Both the position numbers and the translations under genes were made by a program. Shown here one piece after another: positions 27,694 through 37,516 of a DNA stretch of 64,000 bases (position 1 is its first letter; every line of letters starts with the position of its first letter). The DNA comes from Sterolibacterium sp. (GTDB taxonomy: Bacteria > Pseudomonadota > Gammaproteobacteria > Burkholderiales > Rhodocyclaceae). A model generated the notes under the pieces. The model had not been told where the DNA came from and searched no databases. It saw only the letters and a program-made list of their open reading frames with translations. The stretch is from assembly GCA_028713555.1 (NCBI GenBank), contig JAQTOA010000006.1:124001-188000 (forward strand), written 5' to 3'.

Positions 27694-29043
27694 TTAAGCG
27701 AACACATCGACCAAGCCATTCGCTTGCTTGATCCACTGTTTGGTTTCAACCGGACGCAGCAGATCCATGCCATTAGCTGAATCAAAGCGGTTCGCAGTGC
27801 GTCGTGAATTATCCCAGTTTTCTCGATTATTTGTCGATTGGTTTGCCATCTGATTGCTTCCTGCATCCGCGCCAACCTGGGCCTGACCGAGATTCACGCC
27901 GGCATCGGCGAGAATCTCGCGCAAGCGGGGCAGGGCGGCTTCCAATGCGTCGCGCACAGCCGGATTCGCCGAGACGAACAGGGCGCTGGTTTGTCCCCCG
28001 CTCATCGACAGGGAAACCTCTACACGCCCCAATTGGGGCGGATTCAGGACGAGTTCGGCACGCTGTTCCTGACGCCCGACCATCCACACCAATTTGTCGC
28101 TGACTTCCCCATCCCAACCGCGTGCTCCGACCGGAGTCTGAACTGGCAAGGAAGGGCTGGTGTGGCTGGGGGAATGAACCCCAGCGTTACGGCCCTGGTT
28201 GACGGCCTGGGCGACGGCGAGCAAGTTTTCAAAGCTGCCCTCGGCGCCAGATGATTCTTTCCGGTTGGTTTGGGACGGCGCGACGTCGGGCGCAGAACTT
28301 AGTTCTGCGGCAAATTCTGCCGTTTTGTTTGCCGCCGGCGGCGGTATTTCGGCAAGCTTGGTTGGCGGATCATCCTTGGTATCGGCCAGCGGCGACTGGA
28401 CCAGCGTTGCCGCAGCGAGGAGCAGAGTCCCTTCGGGTGAGGCCACCGGTTTTTTCTCTGTTATGGGCAAGTTCGGAGCGTTGCTCTCAAGCTTGACGCT
28501 TGGATTAGTCACAAACGCGATAAGGTAGGGCGGGTAGGGCGATTGTGCTGCTACGAGGCCATCATCGGATTTTTTCCGGCTAGCCTCATCGTCTGACTCG
28601 GTTGTCAGGCTTGCCTCCTTGGGGGCAGTCATCTGTGCGGCATTTGGCAATGGTCTGGCGTTCGCATCGATTACCCCTGTCGCTTCCGGCAATGCCTTGG
28701 CGTTCGTGTCGATCACCCCTGTCGCCTCCGGCAATGCCTTGGCGTTCGTGTCGATTACCCCTGTCGCCTCCGGCAATGCCTTGGCATTCGTGTCGATTAC
28801 CCCTGTCGCCTCCGGCAATGGCGCCGGCATGACTTGCGTCAGTTGACGTTGCAATACGCTGGCGAATGATTTGTCGTCGTTGTTCGGCGCAGCGCCGGGT
28901 TCGCTATTCGAACTGGCTGAATTGACTGCTTGGGCCGAGTTTGCAACTTTGTCTGTACGAGAGGCCAAGCCGCTGGACGCCGATAAAGAACTGGCGGGAG
29001 GCGCCGCCGAGGGCAGAATCGGCATTGCAGTCATTTCCGACAT
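27694..29043 (-). CDS. fliK: Hook-length control protein FliK
   Basis: Molecular ruler and substrate-specificity switch. I use ATG 29043 (MSEMTAMPIL): a longer open frame upstream to 29421 overlaps fliJ, whereas 29043 lies just behind a sigma-54 promoter. 449 residues with a low-complexity N-terminal half and the conserved C-terminal domain (WMVGRQEQRAELVLNPPQLG, VEVSLSMSGGQTSALFVSAN; about residues 310-410). The central part has four tandem 14-residue units LPEATGVIDTNAKA (a 42-bp DNA repeat). Confidence 0.9.
   Translation of the reverse strand: MSEMTAMPILPSAAPPASSLSASSGLASRTDKVANSAQAVNSASSNSEPGAAPNNDDKSFASVLQRQLTQVMPAPLPEATGVIDTNAKALPEATGVIDTNAKALPEATGVIDTNAKALPEATGVIDANARPLPNAAQMTAPKEASLTTESDDEASRKKSDDGLVAAQSPYPPYLIAFVTNPSVKLESNAPNLPITEKKPVASPEGTLLLAAATLVQSPLADTKDDPPTKLAEIPPPAANKTAEFAAELSSAPDVAPSQTNRKESSGAEGSFENLLAVAQAVNQGRNAGVHSPSHTSPSLPVQTPVGARGWDGEVSDKLVWMVGRQEQRAELVLNPPQLGRVEVSLSMSGGQTSALFVSANPAVRDALEAALPRLREILADAGVNLGQAQVGADAGSNQMANQSTNNRENWDNSRRTANRFDSANGMDLLRPVETKQWIKQANGLVDVFA
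28646..28813 (-). repeat. Four tandem 42-bp repeats inside fliK
   Basis: Units begin at 28646, 28688, 28730 and 28772. The inner copies are almost identical and encode LPEATGVIDTNAKA; the outermost (28646-28687) diverges to PEATGVIDANARPL. Each unit is in frame, so copy-number change alters FliK length by 14 residues. Confidence 0.95.
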
Positions 29044-29094
29044 GATGCTTTCCTTGTATGCGGCAGACGTTTGCCTACCTGTCGTAGGCCATGC

Positions 29095-29110
29095 AGCAAG
29101 CAACGTGCCA
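29095..29110 (-). promoter_or_regulatory. Sigma-54 promoter of fliK and the fliLMNOPQR genes
   Basis: On the minus strand TGGCACGTTGCTTGCT is a full match to TGGCACG-N4-TTGCW with 10 nt between GG and GC. It lies between the fliJ stop (29114) and the fliK ATG (29043); expected start near 29083. Confidence 0.8.
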
Positions 29111-29113
29111 GTT

Positions 29114-29560
29114 CTATTCCTCCTCGGGTACCTGATGATAGCGCGTGGCATGTTCATCCTGCGCCTTTTGTTCCTGGCGATTCTCGACACTTTGTTCGCG
29201 ACTGTGATGGCGTTGGGAGAGCGTGTCGAAAGCTTTGACGCGGCCGCGTTTATCGACCCATTCGCGCTGACCGGCGGCGGTTCGTTGTTTGGATTGGAGC
29301 ACCATGGCCTGAGCCTGCACGATGGCGTCGTCGAGACGGGCGAGAAAGGATTGATAGTTGCTCCAGGCATCGCGGCCGATGCCTCTGCTGGCAGCGGCGA
29401 CAAAACGCTGATGATACTCATCGCGGTATTGCTGGAGCAGGATTACCCGTGCGCCGGCTTCCTGCTCGCCGGCCAACAGTTCCCCAAGTCGGCGCGCGGC
29501 ATCATCCATGCGCAGTTGTGATAGGTCAAGCAAGGTTTGCAGCGGAAAAGGTTTGGCCAC
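29114..29560 (-). CDS. fliJ: Flagellar export chaperone-escort protein FliJ
   Basis: Coiled-coil stalk of the export ATPase complex. 148 residues, almost wholly helical and charged (FPLQTLLDLSQLRMDDAARR; AQAMVLQSKQRTAAGQREWV), as expected for FliJ. It lies 32 nt after fliI; the fliK promoter begins right after its stop. Confidence 0.93.
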   Translation of the reverse strand: MAKPFPLQTLLDLSQLRMDDAARRLGELLAGEQEAGARVILLQQYRDEYHQRFVAAASRGIGRDAWSNYQSFLARLDDAIVQAQAMVLQSKQRTAAGQREWVDKRGRVKAFDTLSQRHHSREQSVENRQEQKAQDEHATRYHQVPEEE

Positions 29561-29592
29561 GGGGGTAGAAGCTTAAATCAGGAAGGTGAATA

Positions 29593-31008
29593 TTACTTCA
29601 TTGCAGCGAATAGTTGATTGAGATCTCTCAGGCTGTCGGCGTAGTTTGCACGTTCGTGCAAGTCCTGTTGCAGAAAACGCTCCAGCAGCGGTTGCATGCT
29701 GATAGCCTGGTCGAGGATCGGGTCTGAGCCGGCCGCATAGGCGCCCACAGAGATCAAGTCGCGCGAACGCTGAAAACGGGAATAGAGCAGCTTGAACTGG
29801 CGCACCTGGACCAGATGTGCGGGTTCGACCAGGTTGGTCATCGCTCGCGATATCGATTGCTCAATATCGATCGCCGGATAGTGACCGGCATCCGCCAGAA
29901 GACGCGTGAGGACGATGTGTCCGTCGAGAATCGCCCGAGCCGCATCGGCGATGGGATCTTGCTGATCGTCGCCTTCGGTCAGCACGGTATAGAAGGCAGT
30001 GATCGAGCCGCCACCTTCGGCGCCGTTGCCGGCACGCTCGACCAGTTGCGGCAAACGCGCGAAAACCGAGGGGGGGTAGCCGCGGGTGACTGGCGGCTCG
30101 CCGATAGCCAGCGCGATTTCGCGCTGGGCCATGGCGTAGCGTGTCAGCGAGTCCATGATCAGCAACACTTGTCGTCCCTGATCGCGAAATTCTTCGGCTA
30201 TCGCTGTAGCATAAGAAGCGCCCTGCAGGCGCATCAACGGGTTGGTGTCGGCGGGCGCGGCGACGACTACCGAGCGGCGCATGCCTTCCTTGCCGAGAAT
30301 CTCCTCGATGAATTCTTTTACCTCGCGGCCACGTTCGCCGATCAATCCGACGACAATGACCTCGGCTTCGGTGTAGCGCGCCATCATGCCCAGCAAGACA
30401 CTTTTCCCCAGGCCGGAACCGGCAAACAAGCCCAACCGCTGACCGCGTCCGACAGTGAGCAGGGCATTGATGGCGCGGATGCCAACATCCAGGCTGCGTG
30501 AAATTGGCGCACGCGAGAGCGGGTTTACGGTACTGCCCTGCAACGAGCGCGACTGTTTGGTATCCAGTGGGCCGCGCCCGTCGAGAGGTCGGCCATTGCC
30601 ATCGAGCACCCGGCCAAGCAGGGCAGTTCCGACGGGGACATGTTTGATCCGGTCGACGTGGCTGCGCAATGCTGGCAGACGCTCGCCGACGCGCAATATC
30701 GGCGGCGGCGTTTCAAGCGCCCTTACCTGGGCGCCAGGGGCAAGACCATACACATCTTCGCTGGGCATCATGTAAAGCTTCTCGCCGGAAAAACCGACGA
30801 CCTCTGCCTCCACCATTCCGCCATCGGGGGCCTGGATGCAGCAACTGGATCCGAGAGGCAGCTTGAGCCCGGTCGCTTCCATGACCAGCCCGTTGATGCG
30901 GGTGAGCCGGCCGGATACATGGAAAGGTGCTGTATGCCCTGCCAGTTCGCGGCAGTCCCCGAGAAAGTCGTGCCATTTGATGAGATGGGGATTGGCTGGA
31001 TCATTCAT
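29593..31008 (-). CDS. fliI: Flagellar export ATPase FliI
   Basis: Hexameric ATPase of the export apparatus. 471 residues. Walker [17 protein letters not shown] (about residues 196-211), [13 protein letters not shown], Walker [21 protein letters not shown] and the C-terminal helical domain are intact. The start overlaps fliH as ATGA. Confidence 0.98.
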   Translation of the reverse strand: MNDPANPHLIKWHDFLGDCRELAGHTAPFHVSGRLTRINGLVMEATGLKLPLGSSCCIQAPDGGMVEAEVVGFSGEKLYMMPSEDVYGLAPGAQVRALETPPPILRVGERLPALRSHVDRIKHVPVGTALLGRVLDGNGRPLDGRGPLDTKQSRSLQGSTVNPLSRAPISRSLDVGIRAINALLTVGRGQRLGLFAGSGLGKSVLLGMMARYTEAEVIVVGLIGERGREVKEFIEEILGKEGMRRSVVVAAPADTNPLMRLQGASYATAIAEEFRDQGRQVLLIMDSLTRYAMAQREIALAIGEPPVTRGYPPSVFARLPQLVERAGNGAEGGGSITAFYTVLTEGDDQQDPIADAARAILDGHIVLTRLLADAGHYPAIDIEQSISRAMTNLVEPAHLVQVRQFKLLYSRFQRSRDLISVGAYAAGSDPILDQAISMQPLLERFLQQDLHERANYADSLRDLNQLFAAMK

Positions 31009-31691
31009 GCGGGCTTGGCCGTGTCCGGATTCTCAATGACTTCAGCGGCTATTTCTGGCGCCAGCCATTCGGCATTACTGCCGAGGCTGGCGACGATGCG
31101 TTGCCAGCGCGTTGCCATGCTTGCATCAATCTGGCTGCCGCCAGCCTCGATCTTGCAACCACCACGCTCCAGTCGCCGATCTTCCTGGATGCGGTGGCCG
31201 GCATGGGCAAGCTGGTCGCCGAAATATGAGCGTACCAGCGAGGCATCTTCCGGATGCAGATGGATCGTGGCGTGCGGATGTTGCATTTGCGCAAGAGCTT
31301 CGTGGATGGTCTCGAGCAGCAATTCGGGTTTGACGGCAATGGCCTGGCGAATGATCTGGCGCGCCACATCGAGCGCCAGGGCAAGCAGATCTTCCACTAC
31401 TTGCTGGTCGAATACCGACAGCGCGGCATCGAATTGCGTGGTCAGCGCGACTAAGCGCGCGCCTTCGGCGCGCGCCAGCAGTTTGCCTTCGGCATAACCG
31501 GCGGCATGGCCGGTGGCGTGCCCCTTTTCGCGCGCTTCCTGCAGGAGTCGCTCGATTTCCTCGGCGGTGGAAAGTGTGATCGCCGGCTCACCTGCAGGCA
31601 GGTTTTGGTTGGGCGCAGGGGGAGGGTCAAAGTTCGCCATTTCCCAGCGTTCCCATGCGGTGAGTTTGTTTTCGGAATTTTTTGCTGACAT
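31005..31691 (-). CDS. fliH: Flagellar assembly protein FliH
   Basis: Peripheral stalk that regulates FliI. I prefer ATG 31691 ([17 protein letters not shown]); ATG 31715 is an in-frame alternative adding 8 residues, and neither has a strong ribosome site. 228 residues: the N-terminal [15 protein letters not shown] motif, a coiled coil ([20 protein letters not shown], about 55-75, with the family's G-rich helix) and the C-terminal FliI-binding domain with [20 protein letters not shown]. Confidence 0.93.
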   Translation of the reverse strand: MSAKNSENKLTAWERWEMANFDPPPAPNQNLPAGEPAITLSTAEEIERLLQEAREKGHATGHAAGYAEGKLLARAEGARLVALTTQFDAALSVFDQQVVEDLLALALDVARQIIRQAIAVKPELLLETIHEALAQMQHPHATIHLHPEDASLVRSYFGDQLAHAGHRIQEDRRLERGGCKIEAGGSQIDASMATRWQRIVASLGSNAEWLAPEIAAEVIENPDTAKPA

Positions 31692-31777
31692 GGGGGCTAG
31701 GCTGTCATTGCACAAGAACCACTTTGGATGCCATGCGCAGGTCGGCTAAACTTGGTGGCGATTTCAATATCGCGATA

Positions 31778-32776
31778 TTACACGTATTGATCCTGCCCTC
31801 CACCACCCAGTTGAATTTGCCCTTCGTCGGCCAGGCGGCGGGCGATCTTGAGAATTTCCTTTTGTTCGGCTTCGACTTCGACCAGGCGCACCGGGCCTTT
31901 GGCCTCAAGGTCTTCCTTGAGCATTTCGGAAGCGCGCGCCGACATGTTCTTGAAGATTTTCTCGCGCAATTCCTCGGAGGAACCTTTCAACGCCAGGATC
32001 AGGGAGTCGGACTGGATTTCGCGCAGCAACAGCTGGACGCCGCGATCATCGACGTCCAGCAGGTTCTCGAAGACGAACATTTCGTCGAGAATTTGTTGTG
32101 CCAGATCCGGATCGTATTCTCGGACGCTGTCGATGACCGCGGTTTCCACTGCCTGACCCACGAAGTTGAGTATCTCCGCGGCATGGCGAACGCCGCCCAT
32201 GGCCGCCTTCTTGATGTTCGAGGAACTGGCCAGGAGGCGCTTCAACACGTCATTCAACTCAGCCAGAGCCTGCGGCTGAACGCCTTCGAGCGTGGCGATG
32301 CGCAGTATCACGTCGTTGCGCAGACGTTCCGTGAACAGTTTGAGAATTTCGCCGACCTGGTCGAACTCAAGGTGTACCAGGATGGTGGCGATGATTTGCG
32401 GATGTTCGTTGCGGATCATATCGGCCACAGTAGGCGCATCCATCCACTTCAGGCCTTCAATGCCGGCCGTGTCGCTGCCCTGCATGATGCGCGAGATCAG
32501 GCCGGCGGCGCGGTCGTCGCCGAGCGCCTTGACCAGCATGGCCTTGATCATGTCCTCGTCGGCAGAGATGGACGTCCCCATATCCGTGTCATGATCGAGC
32601 TCGTCGAGGACTTCCTCAATTCTGTCGCGCGGCGTCGACTTAAGCTTGGCCATGGCATGGCCAAGCTTATTGACTTCTTTGGGGCCGAGATGCTTCAGTA
32701 CCTCAGCGGCTTGGTCTTCGCCCAGAGCAAGCAGAAGCACCGCGCCTTTCTCAACACCCTTGTCGATCTCTTCCAT
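31778..32776 (-). CDS. fliG: Flagellar motor switch protein FliG
   Basis: Torque-generating ring protein on the MS ring. 332 residues, canonical. The N-terminal domain has GEDQAAEVLKHLGPKEVNKL, the middle domain has NEHPQIIATILVHLE (EHPQ motif), and the C-terminal charged helix contains SRASE/LKEDLE-type residues. A MITE-like element ends 2 bp upstream of its ATG, so its original ribosome site inside fliF is gone; now only GAG in the element's terminal repeat is near. Confidence 0.97.
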   Translation of the reverse strand: MEEIDKGVEKGAVLLLALGEDQAAEVLKHLGPKEVNKLGHAMAKLKSTPRDRIEEVLDELDHDTDMGTSISADEDMIKAMLVKALGDDRAAGLISRIMQGSDTAGIEGLKWMDAPTVADMIRNEHPQIIATILVHLEFDQVGEILKLFTERLRNDVILRIATLEGVQPQALAELNDVLKRLLASSSNIKKAAMGGVRHAAEILNFVGQAVETAVIDSVREYDPDLAQQILDEMFVFENLLDVDDRGVQLLLREIQSDSLILALKGSSEELREKIFKNMSARASEMLKEDLEAKGPVRLVEVEAEQKEILKIARRLADEGQIQLGGGGQDQYV

Positions 32777-32778
32777 TA

Positions 32779-33046
32779 GAACTCATTTCACAAATATCCA
32801 CGTGTGCGACGGCGCGAGTCTGGCCCCAGGGCAAGGCTCGCGCGACGCCGTGTGATTGCTCCACATCAGGAGCGATGTAACGCCGCCATGGGGCCAGAAT
32901 CACGCCGTTCCTCCGGGTTGTCCCGCAATGGGGCGTCTGCTGCGTTGTCGGGTTCGCCAAGGGATCGGCCATTGCCTTCGCCCTCCGCCTTGCATCCATC
33001 CCCATTGCGGGACAACGCATCGCGCGGATATTTGTGAAATGAGTTC
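32779..33046. mobile_element. 268-bp MITE-like element between fliF and fliG with TA duplication
   Basis: The ends are perfect 21-bp inverted repeats (32779-32799 GAACTCATTTCACAAATATCC and 33026-33046), each flanked by TA (32777-32778 and 33047-33048), as made by Tc1/mariner-IS630-type insertion. There is no transposase. The interior has a 17-bp perfect inverted repeat (32917-32933 with 33000-33016) and a 10-bp pair (32819-32828 with 32889-32898). Removing it with one TA restores GAGTAATGGAAG: a fliF TAA stop overlapping the fliG ATG. Confidence 0.85.
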
Positions 33047-34692
33047 TACTCATTCCCACCTGCCCATCCTTTGATCACATCGGCGACAAGTCTTGGATCC
33101 GTCTGGGCCAGTTCGCGCGCTCCTTCAAGCTTGGCGTCAAAGGCCCGTTGTTTGCGGTTCATCTTCTTGGCGACAGGCGCTGCTTCTTCTTCCACGACCT
33201 GTGGGGTTTTGCGTGCTGTCTTTACGATGGCGAGGTCCTGCATGATTTTTTCATACACTGGTTTAAGTATCTTGCTCCACATCAGGAAGGCGACGAGCGA
33301 TATCAAGACGTATTTTAAGCCTTCGCGAGCCATGCCGAGAAGTTCAGGATTCTTCCATATTGGCGGATCCGGAATGATCTCTTTTTCACCGAGCGTGAAA
33401 GAGATATTGGCGACGTTGAGGGTGTCGCCACGCTCTTTGTTATAGCCCATCGCCTCGCGTACCAGCGCGTTGATCTGCGTCAGTTCGGCGGGAGTGAGCG
33501 GTATCGACTTGGCTTTGCCGTCCTTGTCTGCCGGGCCTTTCTTGTTATTCACGACGACGGCCACCGACAGGCGCTTGATGCTGCCTGAGCCCCCCTTGGT
33601 GTGTTTGATGGTCTTGTCCAGTTCGAAATTGGTGGTGGCGTTCCTGCTGGTGTTAAGTGCTGACGCGGTAGCGCCGCCCGCACCTGCTGGCGTGGCTGGC
33701 GTGGTGATCGGCGCCGTGGCGGGCACCGGGGGCTGGTTGGAGAGTGCGCCGGGAACGCCGCTGGCAGCGGCGGGGGTGGTGCTGCCGACTTCGGCGGTCT
33801 GCTGACTGCGGATGGCGGCTTCCGGCGAAGGATTGGGCTTGTAGGATTCCGCCATTTGCTCGGTTTGCGAGAAGTCGAGATCAGCGGCGACTTGGGCGCG
33901 TACATTGCCGGGGCCGGCAACCGGGTCGAGGATCGCCTCGATCCGGCGGATGTAGCTCGATTCGAGTTCGCGTAGATACTTGAGCTGGCTTGGGTCAAGG
34001 GTTTCTTCGCGCGAAGGGTCTTTTGGTTGCGAGATCAGATTGCCGTTCTGGTCGATGACGCTGATGCTGGCCGGAGTCAGCTGCGACACGCTGGACGAAA
34101 CCAGGTGCACGATGCCAGCAATCTGGTTGGCCTCAAGAACCCGACCGGGATAGAGATTGAGCACCACCGAGGCGGTCGGTTTTTGCTCGTCGCGCAGGAA
34201 GGCTGATGACTTGGGTATCGCCAGATGCACGCGGGCGCCTTGCACCGCTTGCAGGGACTGGATCGAACGCGCCAGTTCGCCTTCCAGAGCACGCTGGTAA
34301 TTGACCTGTTCGAGGAACTGGCTGGCGCCGAGTTTCTGGGTTTCCATGACTTCGAAGCCGACCAGTCCGCCTTTCGGCAAGCCCTGCGAAGCGAGTTTGA
34401 GGCGGGCATCATGAACCTGGGATGCCGGCACGAGTATTGCTCCACCGCCTTCGGAAAATTTGTAGGGGACGTTCATCTGCTGCAGCGAGGCAATGATCTG
34501 GCCGCCGTCACGTTCGGAAATGTTGGAAAACAGCACGCTGTACTCGACGTTCCGGCTCCACATCCAGGTGCCGACCAGAACCGCAATAATGAACGCCAAC
34601 GAAGCCAGCGCACCAATAATTTGGGCGGCGGACAGTTGATTCAATCCGGCAAAGGAAAAGGGTAAGGTTGTTGTCTGATCCGTGCTGGCCAT
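33046..34692 (-). CDS. fliF: Flagellar MS-ring protein FliF
   Basis: Inner-membrane ring on which the flagellum is built. 548 residues. Two membrane helices (about 27-46, IGALASLAFIIAVLVGTWMW, and about 450-470, LKYVLISLVAFLMW), the YscJ-like ring-building domains (SERDGGQIIASLQQMNVPYK) and the C-terminal FliG-binding tail are present. The stop TAG uses TA of the target site plus G of the MITE-like element; the original stop would have been TAA, so the protein is unchanged. Confidence 0.97.
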   Translation of the reverse strand: MASTDQTTTLPFSFAGLNQLSAAQIIGALASLAFIIAVLVGTWMWSRNVEYSVLFSNISERDGGQIIASLQQMNVPYKFSEGGGAILVPASQVHDARLKLASQGLPKGGLVGFEVMETQKLGASQFLEQVNYQRALEGELARSIQSLQAVQGARVHLAIPKSSAFLRDEQKPTASVVLNLYPGRVLEANQIAGIVHLVSSSVSQLTPASISVIDQNGNLISQPKDPSREETLDPSQLKYLRELESSYIRRIEAILDPVAGPGNVRAQVAADLDFSQTEQMAESYKPNPSPEAAIRSQQTAEVGSTTPAAASGVPGALSNQPPVPATAPITTPATPAGAGGATASALNTSRNATTNFELDKTIKHTKGGSGSIKRLSVAVVVNNKKGPADKDGKAKSIPLTPAELTQINALVREAMGYNKERGDTLNVANISFTLGEKEIIPDPPIWKNPELLGMAREGLKYVLISLVAFLMWSKILKPVYEKIMQDLAIVKTARKTPQVVEEEAAPVAKKMNRKQRAFDAKLEGARELAQTDPRLVADVIKGWAGGNE

Positions 34693-34892
34693 GTCCTGTA
34701 AGTCCGGGTGACGATTGGTTTAAAGAGATCTAAGCCCATTGCTAGTACTTGGCGGATTATGCCTAGTCAAGCTAGGGCATGTGCGCGAAAAAAGGGTGTG
34801 TTTGGCCTGTAATTCGAGGCTTAAGACCATCTGTCGCGGAGTATGACTCCATCTTGTTTCACCGGGCCGAATCTGCCATCATCGTCCAACCC

Positions 34893-36122
34893 ATGGCAAA
34901 TATTCCCCAATCCGTCGAAATTCGACCAGAAGCTCAGCCCGAGTCGCAGCGTTTGGCGGAAGCCTTCCGTATTTTCAATCAGGCATCGGAAGAGCTTTCA
35001 ACCGCTTACACCAGCCTGCAAGGCCAAGTGGAGGCGCTGACCGGAGAGTTGGCTGCGGCTAATGGCGCCCTGCTTCAGCAATACCAGGAAAAGGCGGCGC
35101 TGACCGAGCGATTGTCCTTGCTGCTCTCCGCCTTGCCGGCGGGCGTGATGGTGCTGGATGCCAATGACCAAGTGGTACAGGTCAATCCGGCAGCCGAAGC
35201 GATGCTTGGTGCGGCCTTAGTAGGGCAAACCTGGGAGGCAGTTGAGCTTGCCCATCTGCTGCCTAGTGATACGCCGGGTGAATTTTCCGTCGATACTTCC
35301 GCTTTACCCCATGCTGCCCGCCGCTTTGCCGTAACCGTGACAGCGCTCGATTCGGCCGGCGGACGAATTGTCTTGCTGCACGACATCACTGAAGCGCACC
35401 GTCTCAAAGCGCAGGCTGAACGCCACGAACGGCTGGCCGCCATGGGCGAGATGGCGGCGCAGCTTGCGCACCAGTTGCGCACGCCATTGGCGGCGGCGCT
35501 GCTGTACACCGCCAACCTGGAAAATCCGGATTTGCCGGCAGCGACGCGCATCAGCATCGCCCAGAAAGCGGTGGCGCGCCTGCGGCATCTTGAGCGCCTG
35601 ATTCAGGATATGCTGCTTTTTGCTCGCGGCGAAGTCCTCGGCCGTGAAGCGATCGACGTGGCCGAACTGCTGCAGGAGTTGCGTCAGACCATAGAACCGT
35701 TGGCGCGGTCGCGCGCGGTGGTTTTTCGCGTCGCGGAATTTGCCGACAGCCTGCCTTTGCAAGGCAATCGCAAAGCCATTGTCGGCGCGCTCACCAACCT
35801 GCTCGAAAACGCCTTGCAAGCGGCCGGCGGCAGTGGTGGAGCGGTCTCATTGGCCGTGCGGCGGAAGGACGATGCCTTGGCTTTCAGCATACGAGACAAT
35901 GGTCCGGGCATGGCGCCGACCATAGCAGCGCGCTTGTTCGAACCATTTTTCACGACCCGTGCCGAGGGTACCGGTCTCGGCTTGGCAATCGCCCGTGGCG
36001 TGGTGCGGGCGCATGGTGGTAACATCGAGGTCAGTTCCGAGTTGGGCAGCGGTACCGAATTTACCGTTACCTTGCCGTTGGCGCATCAGCTTGTCGAAGC
36101 CGAGAACGGCGATACCAGGTAG
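34893..36122 (+). CDS. fleS: Flagellar sensor histidine kinase FleS/FlrB-type
   Basis: Cytoplasmic kinase that activates the sigma-54 regulator encoded next to it. ATG 34893 (MANIPQSVEIRPE) gives 409 residues; an upstream in-frame ATG at 34779 is less likely. There is no membrane segment. A coiled coil (about 25-75) leads into a PAS-like domain (about 75-175, AGVMVLDANDQVVQVNPAAE), then the phospho-acceptor box LAHQLRTPLAA with His at about 193 and the ATPase boxes DNGPGM and GTGLGLAIARG. Lack of a sensor helix fits an internal assembly signal. Divergent from fliF. Confidence 0.92.
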   Translation: MANIPQSVEIRPEAQPESQRLAEAFRIFNQASEELSTAYTSLQGQVEALTGELAAANGALLQQYQEKAALTERLSLLLSALPAGVMVLDANDQVVQVNPAAEAMLGAALVGQTWEAVELAHLLPSDTPGEFSVDTSALPHAARRFAVTVTALDSAGGRIVLLHDITEAHRLKAQAERHERLAAMGEMAAQLAHQLRTPLAAALLYTANLENPDLPAATRISIAQKAVARLRHLERLIQDMLLFARGEVLGREAIDVAELLQELRQTIEPLARSRAVVFRVAEFADSLPLQGNRKAIVGALTNLLENALQAAGGSGGAVSLAVRRKDDALAFSIRDNGPGMAPTIAARLFEPFFTTRAEGTGLGLAIARGVVRAHGGNIEVSSELGSGTEFTVTLPLAHQLVEAENGDTR

Positions 36123-36146
36123 CTGACTTGATATGACGATTGTGCG

Positions 36147-37493
36147 ATGCCTGAACATTTGAATCTGCTGGTCGTCGAAGATGACGATGCGTTGCGCGAT
36201 GCGCTGCTGATCACGCTGGAAGCCGCCGGCCATGCCGCCAGGGGCGCCGCGGGCGGCCAGCAGGCGCTTGAACTGCTGGCGCGCCAGGCCTTCAACATGG
36301 TGATTTCCGATCTGCGCATGGCACCGATGGATGGCCTCGAACTATTGCGTGAAATTCGCGCGCACTCGCCGGGTTTGCCGGTGTTGCTGATGACCGCCTT
36401 TGGCGACGTCGACAAAGCCGTAGCGGCGATGCGCGGCGGCGCCTGCGACTTCATGCTCAAGCCGTTCGAGCCCAAGGCGCTGCTTGACCAGATTGACCGA
36501 TATGCGATTGCGCCGCTTAGCGAAGGCGTGATTGCCGAAGACCGGTTGACCCGCGACATCCTGCTGCTCGCCGCCAGGGTGGCGCGCAGCGACGTGACGG
36601 TGCTGCTGACCGGGGAATCCGGCACCGGCAAGGAAGTATTCGCGCGCTACATTCACGAACAGTCGACGCGCAGCAAGGGACCCTTTGTCGCGATCAATTG
36701 CGCGGCGATTCCCGACAACCTCCTTGAAGCCACGCTGTTCGGCTACGAGAAGGGAGCCTTCACCGGCGCCCATGCGGCCCAGGCCGGCAAGTTCGAGCAG
36801 GCGAACGGCGGCTCCTTGCTGCTCGATGAAATCTCCGAGATGCCTTTGTCATTGCAGGCGAAGCTCTTGCGCGTCCTTCAGGAACGTGAAGTGGAGCGGG
36901 TCGGCGGCAAGAAGCCGGTGCCGCTCGACATCCGCGTGCTGGCTACCAGCAACCGCGACATGGCGGAGGAAGTGAAGCAGGGCGGTTTCCGCGAGGATCT
37001 CTACTACCGGCTGAATGTATTCCCGCTGGAAATTCCCGCGCTGCGTCAGCGCCCAGGGGATATCCTGCCGCTGGCTCGGCATTTCATCGCGGTACATGGG
37101 CATCGTGCGGGCCGCACGGCAAGGCTTGCCGCGAGCGCAACGGCAAAACTTGCCGCGCATGCCTGGCCGGGGAACGTGCGCGAACTGGAAAACGTCATTC
37201 AGCGCGCCCTGATCCTGGCGCCGGACGAGACGATCGAGGCAGAGCACCTGTTGTTCGTGGTTGGCGGCACCATGCCCGCCGCTGCTGTTTTGCCACAGGT
37301 TGCCGGCGAGGGCGGGGCGGGTGCTTCCGCGGGGGAGCCCCAGGCCAGCATGCGGGATCTGGAACGCCAGCACATTCTTGACACCTTGGCCGCTGTCGGT
37401 GGTTCGCGGCGGCTGGCTGTGGAGCGGCTCGGCCTGTCGGAACGAACCTTGCGTTACAAGCTCAAGCAGTATCGCGACGAAGGCTATTTGTGA
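36147..37493 (+). CDS. fleR: Sigma-54 flagellar response regulator FleR/FlrC-type
   Basis: Activator of sigma-54 flagellar promoters. 448 residues: receiver domain (1-120) with acidic pocket EDDD and phospho-site Asp55 (VISDLRM), AAA+ domain with Walker A GESGTGKE (about 157), the sigma-54 contact loop GAFTGA (about 204) and Walker B LLLDEISEM, then a Fis-type helix-turn-helix (ILDTLAAVGGSRRLAVERLG). It follows fleS by 24 nt. Targets are probably the five sigma-54 promoters listed here. Confidence 0.95.
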   Translation: MPEHLNLLVVEDDDALRDALLITLEAAGHAARGAAGGQQALELLARQAFNMVISDLRMAPMDGLELLREIRAHSPGLPVLLMTAFGDVDKAVAAMRGGACDFMLKPFEPKALLDQIDRYAIAPLSEGVIAEDRLTRDILLLAARVARSDVTVLLTGESGTGKEVFARYIHEQSTRSKGPFVAINCAAIPDNLLEATLFGYEKGAFTGAHAAQAGKFEQANGGSLLLDEISEMPLSLQAKLLRVLQEREVERVGGKKPVPLDIRVLATSNRDMAEEVKQGGFREDLYYRLNVFPLEIPALRQRPGDILPLARHFIAVHGHRAGRTARLAASATAKLAAHAWPGNVRELENVIQRALILAPDETIEAEHLLFVVGGTMPAAAVLPQVAGEGGAGASAGEPQASMRDLERQHILDTLAAVGGSRRLAVERLGLSERTLRYKLKQYRDEGYL

Positions 37494-37516
37494 TATTTTG
37501 CCAAAATGAGTTTTTC

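Noticed and set aside
29044..29421. N-terminal extension of fliK
   Set aside because: It would overlap fliJ almost completely in another frame and lie upstream of the sigma-54 promoter at 29095-29110; ATG 29043 is better placed.
31682..32779. 365-codon open frame on the plus strand opposite fliG
   Set aside because: Antisense shadow of a canonical FliG; no ribosome site and no recognisable family.
34693..34892. Promoters for the divergent fliF and fleSR genes
   Set aside because: I found no -24/-12 pair with 10-nt spacing and no sigma-28 pair on either strand; a promoter must exist but I cannot place it.
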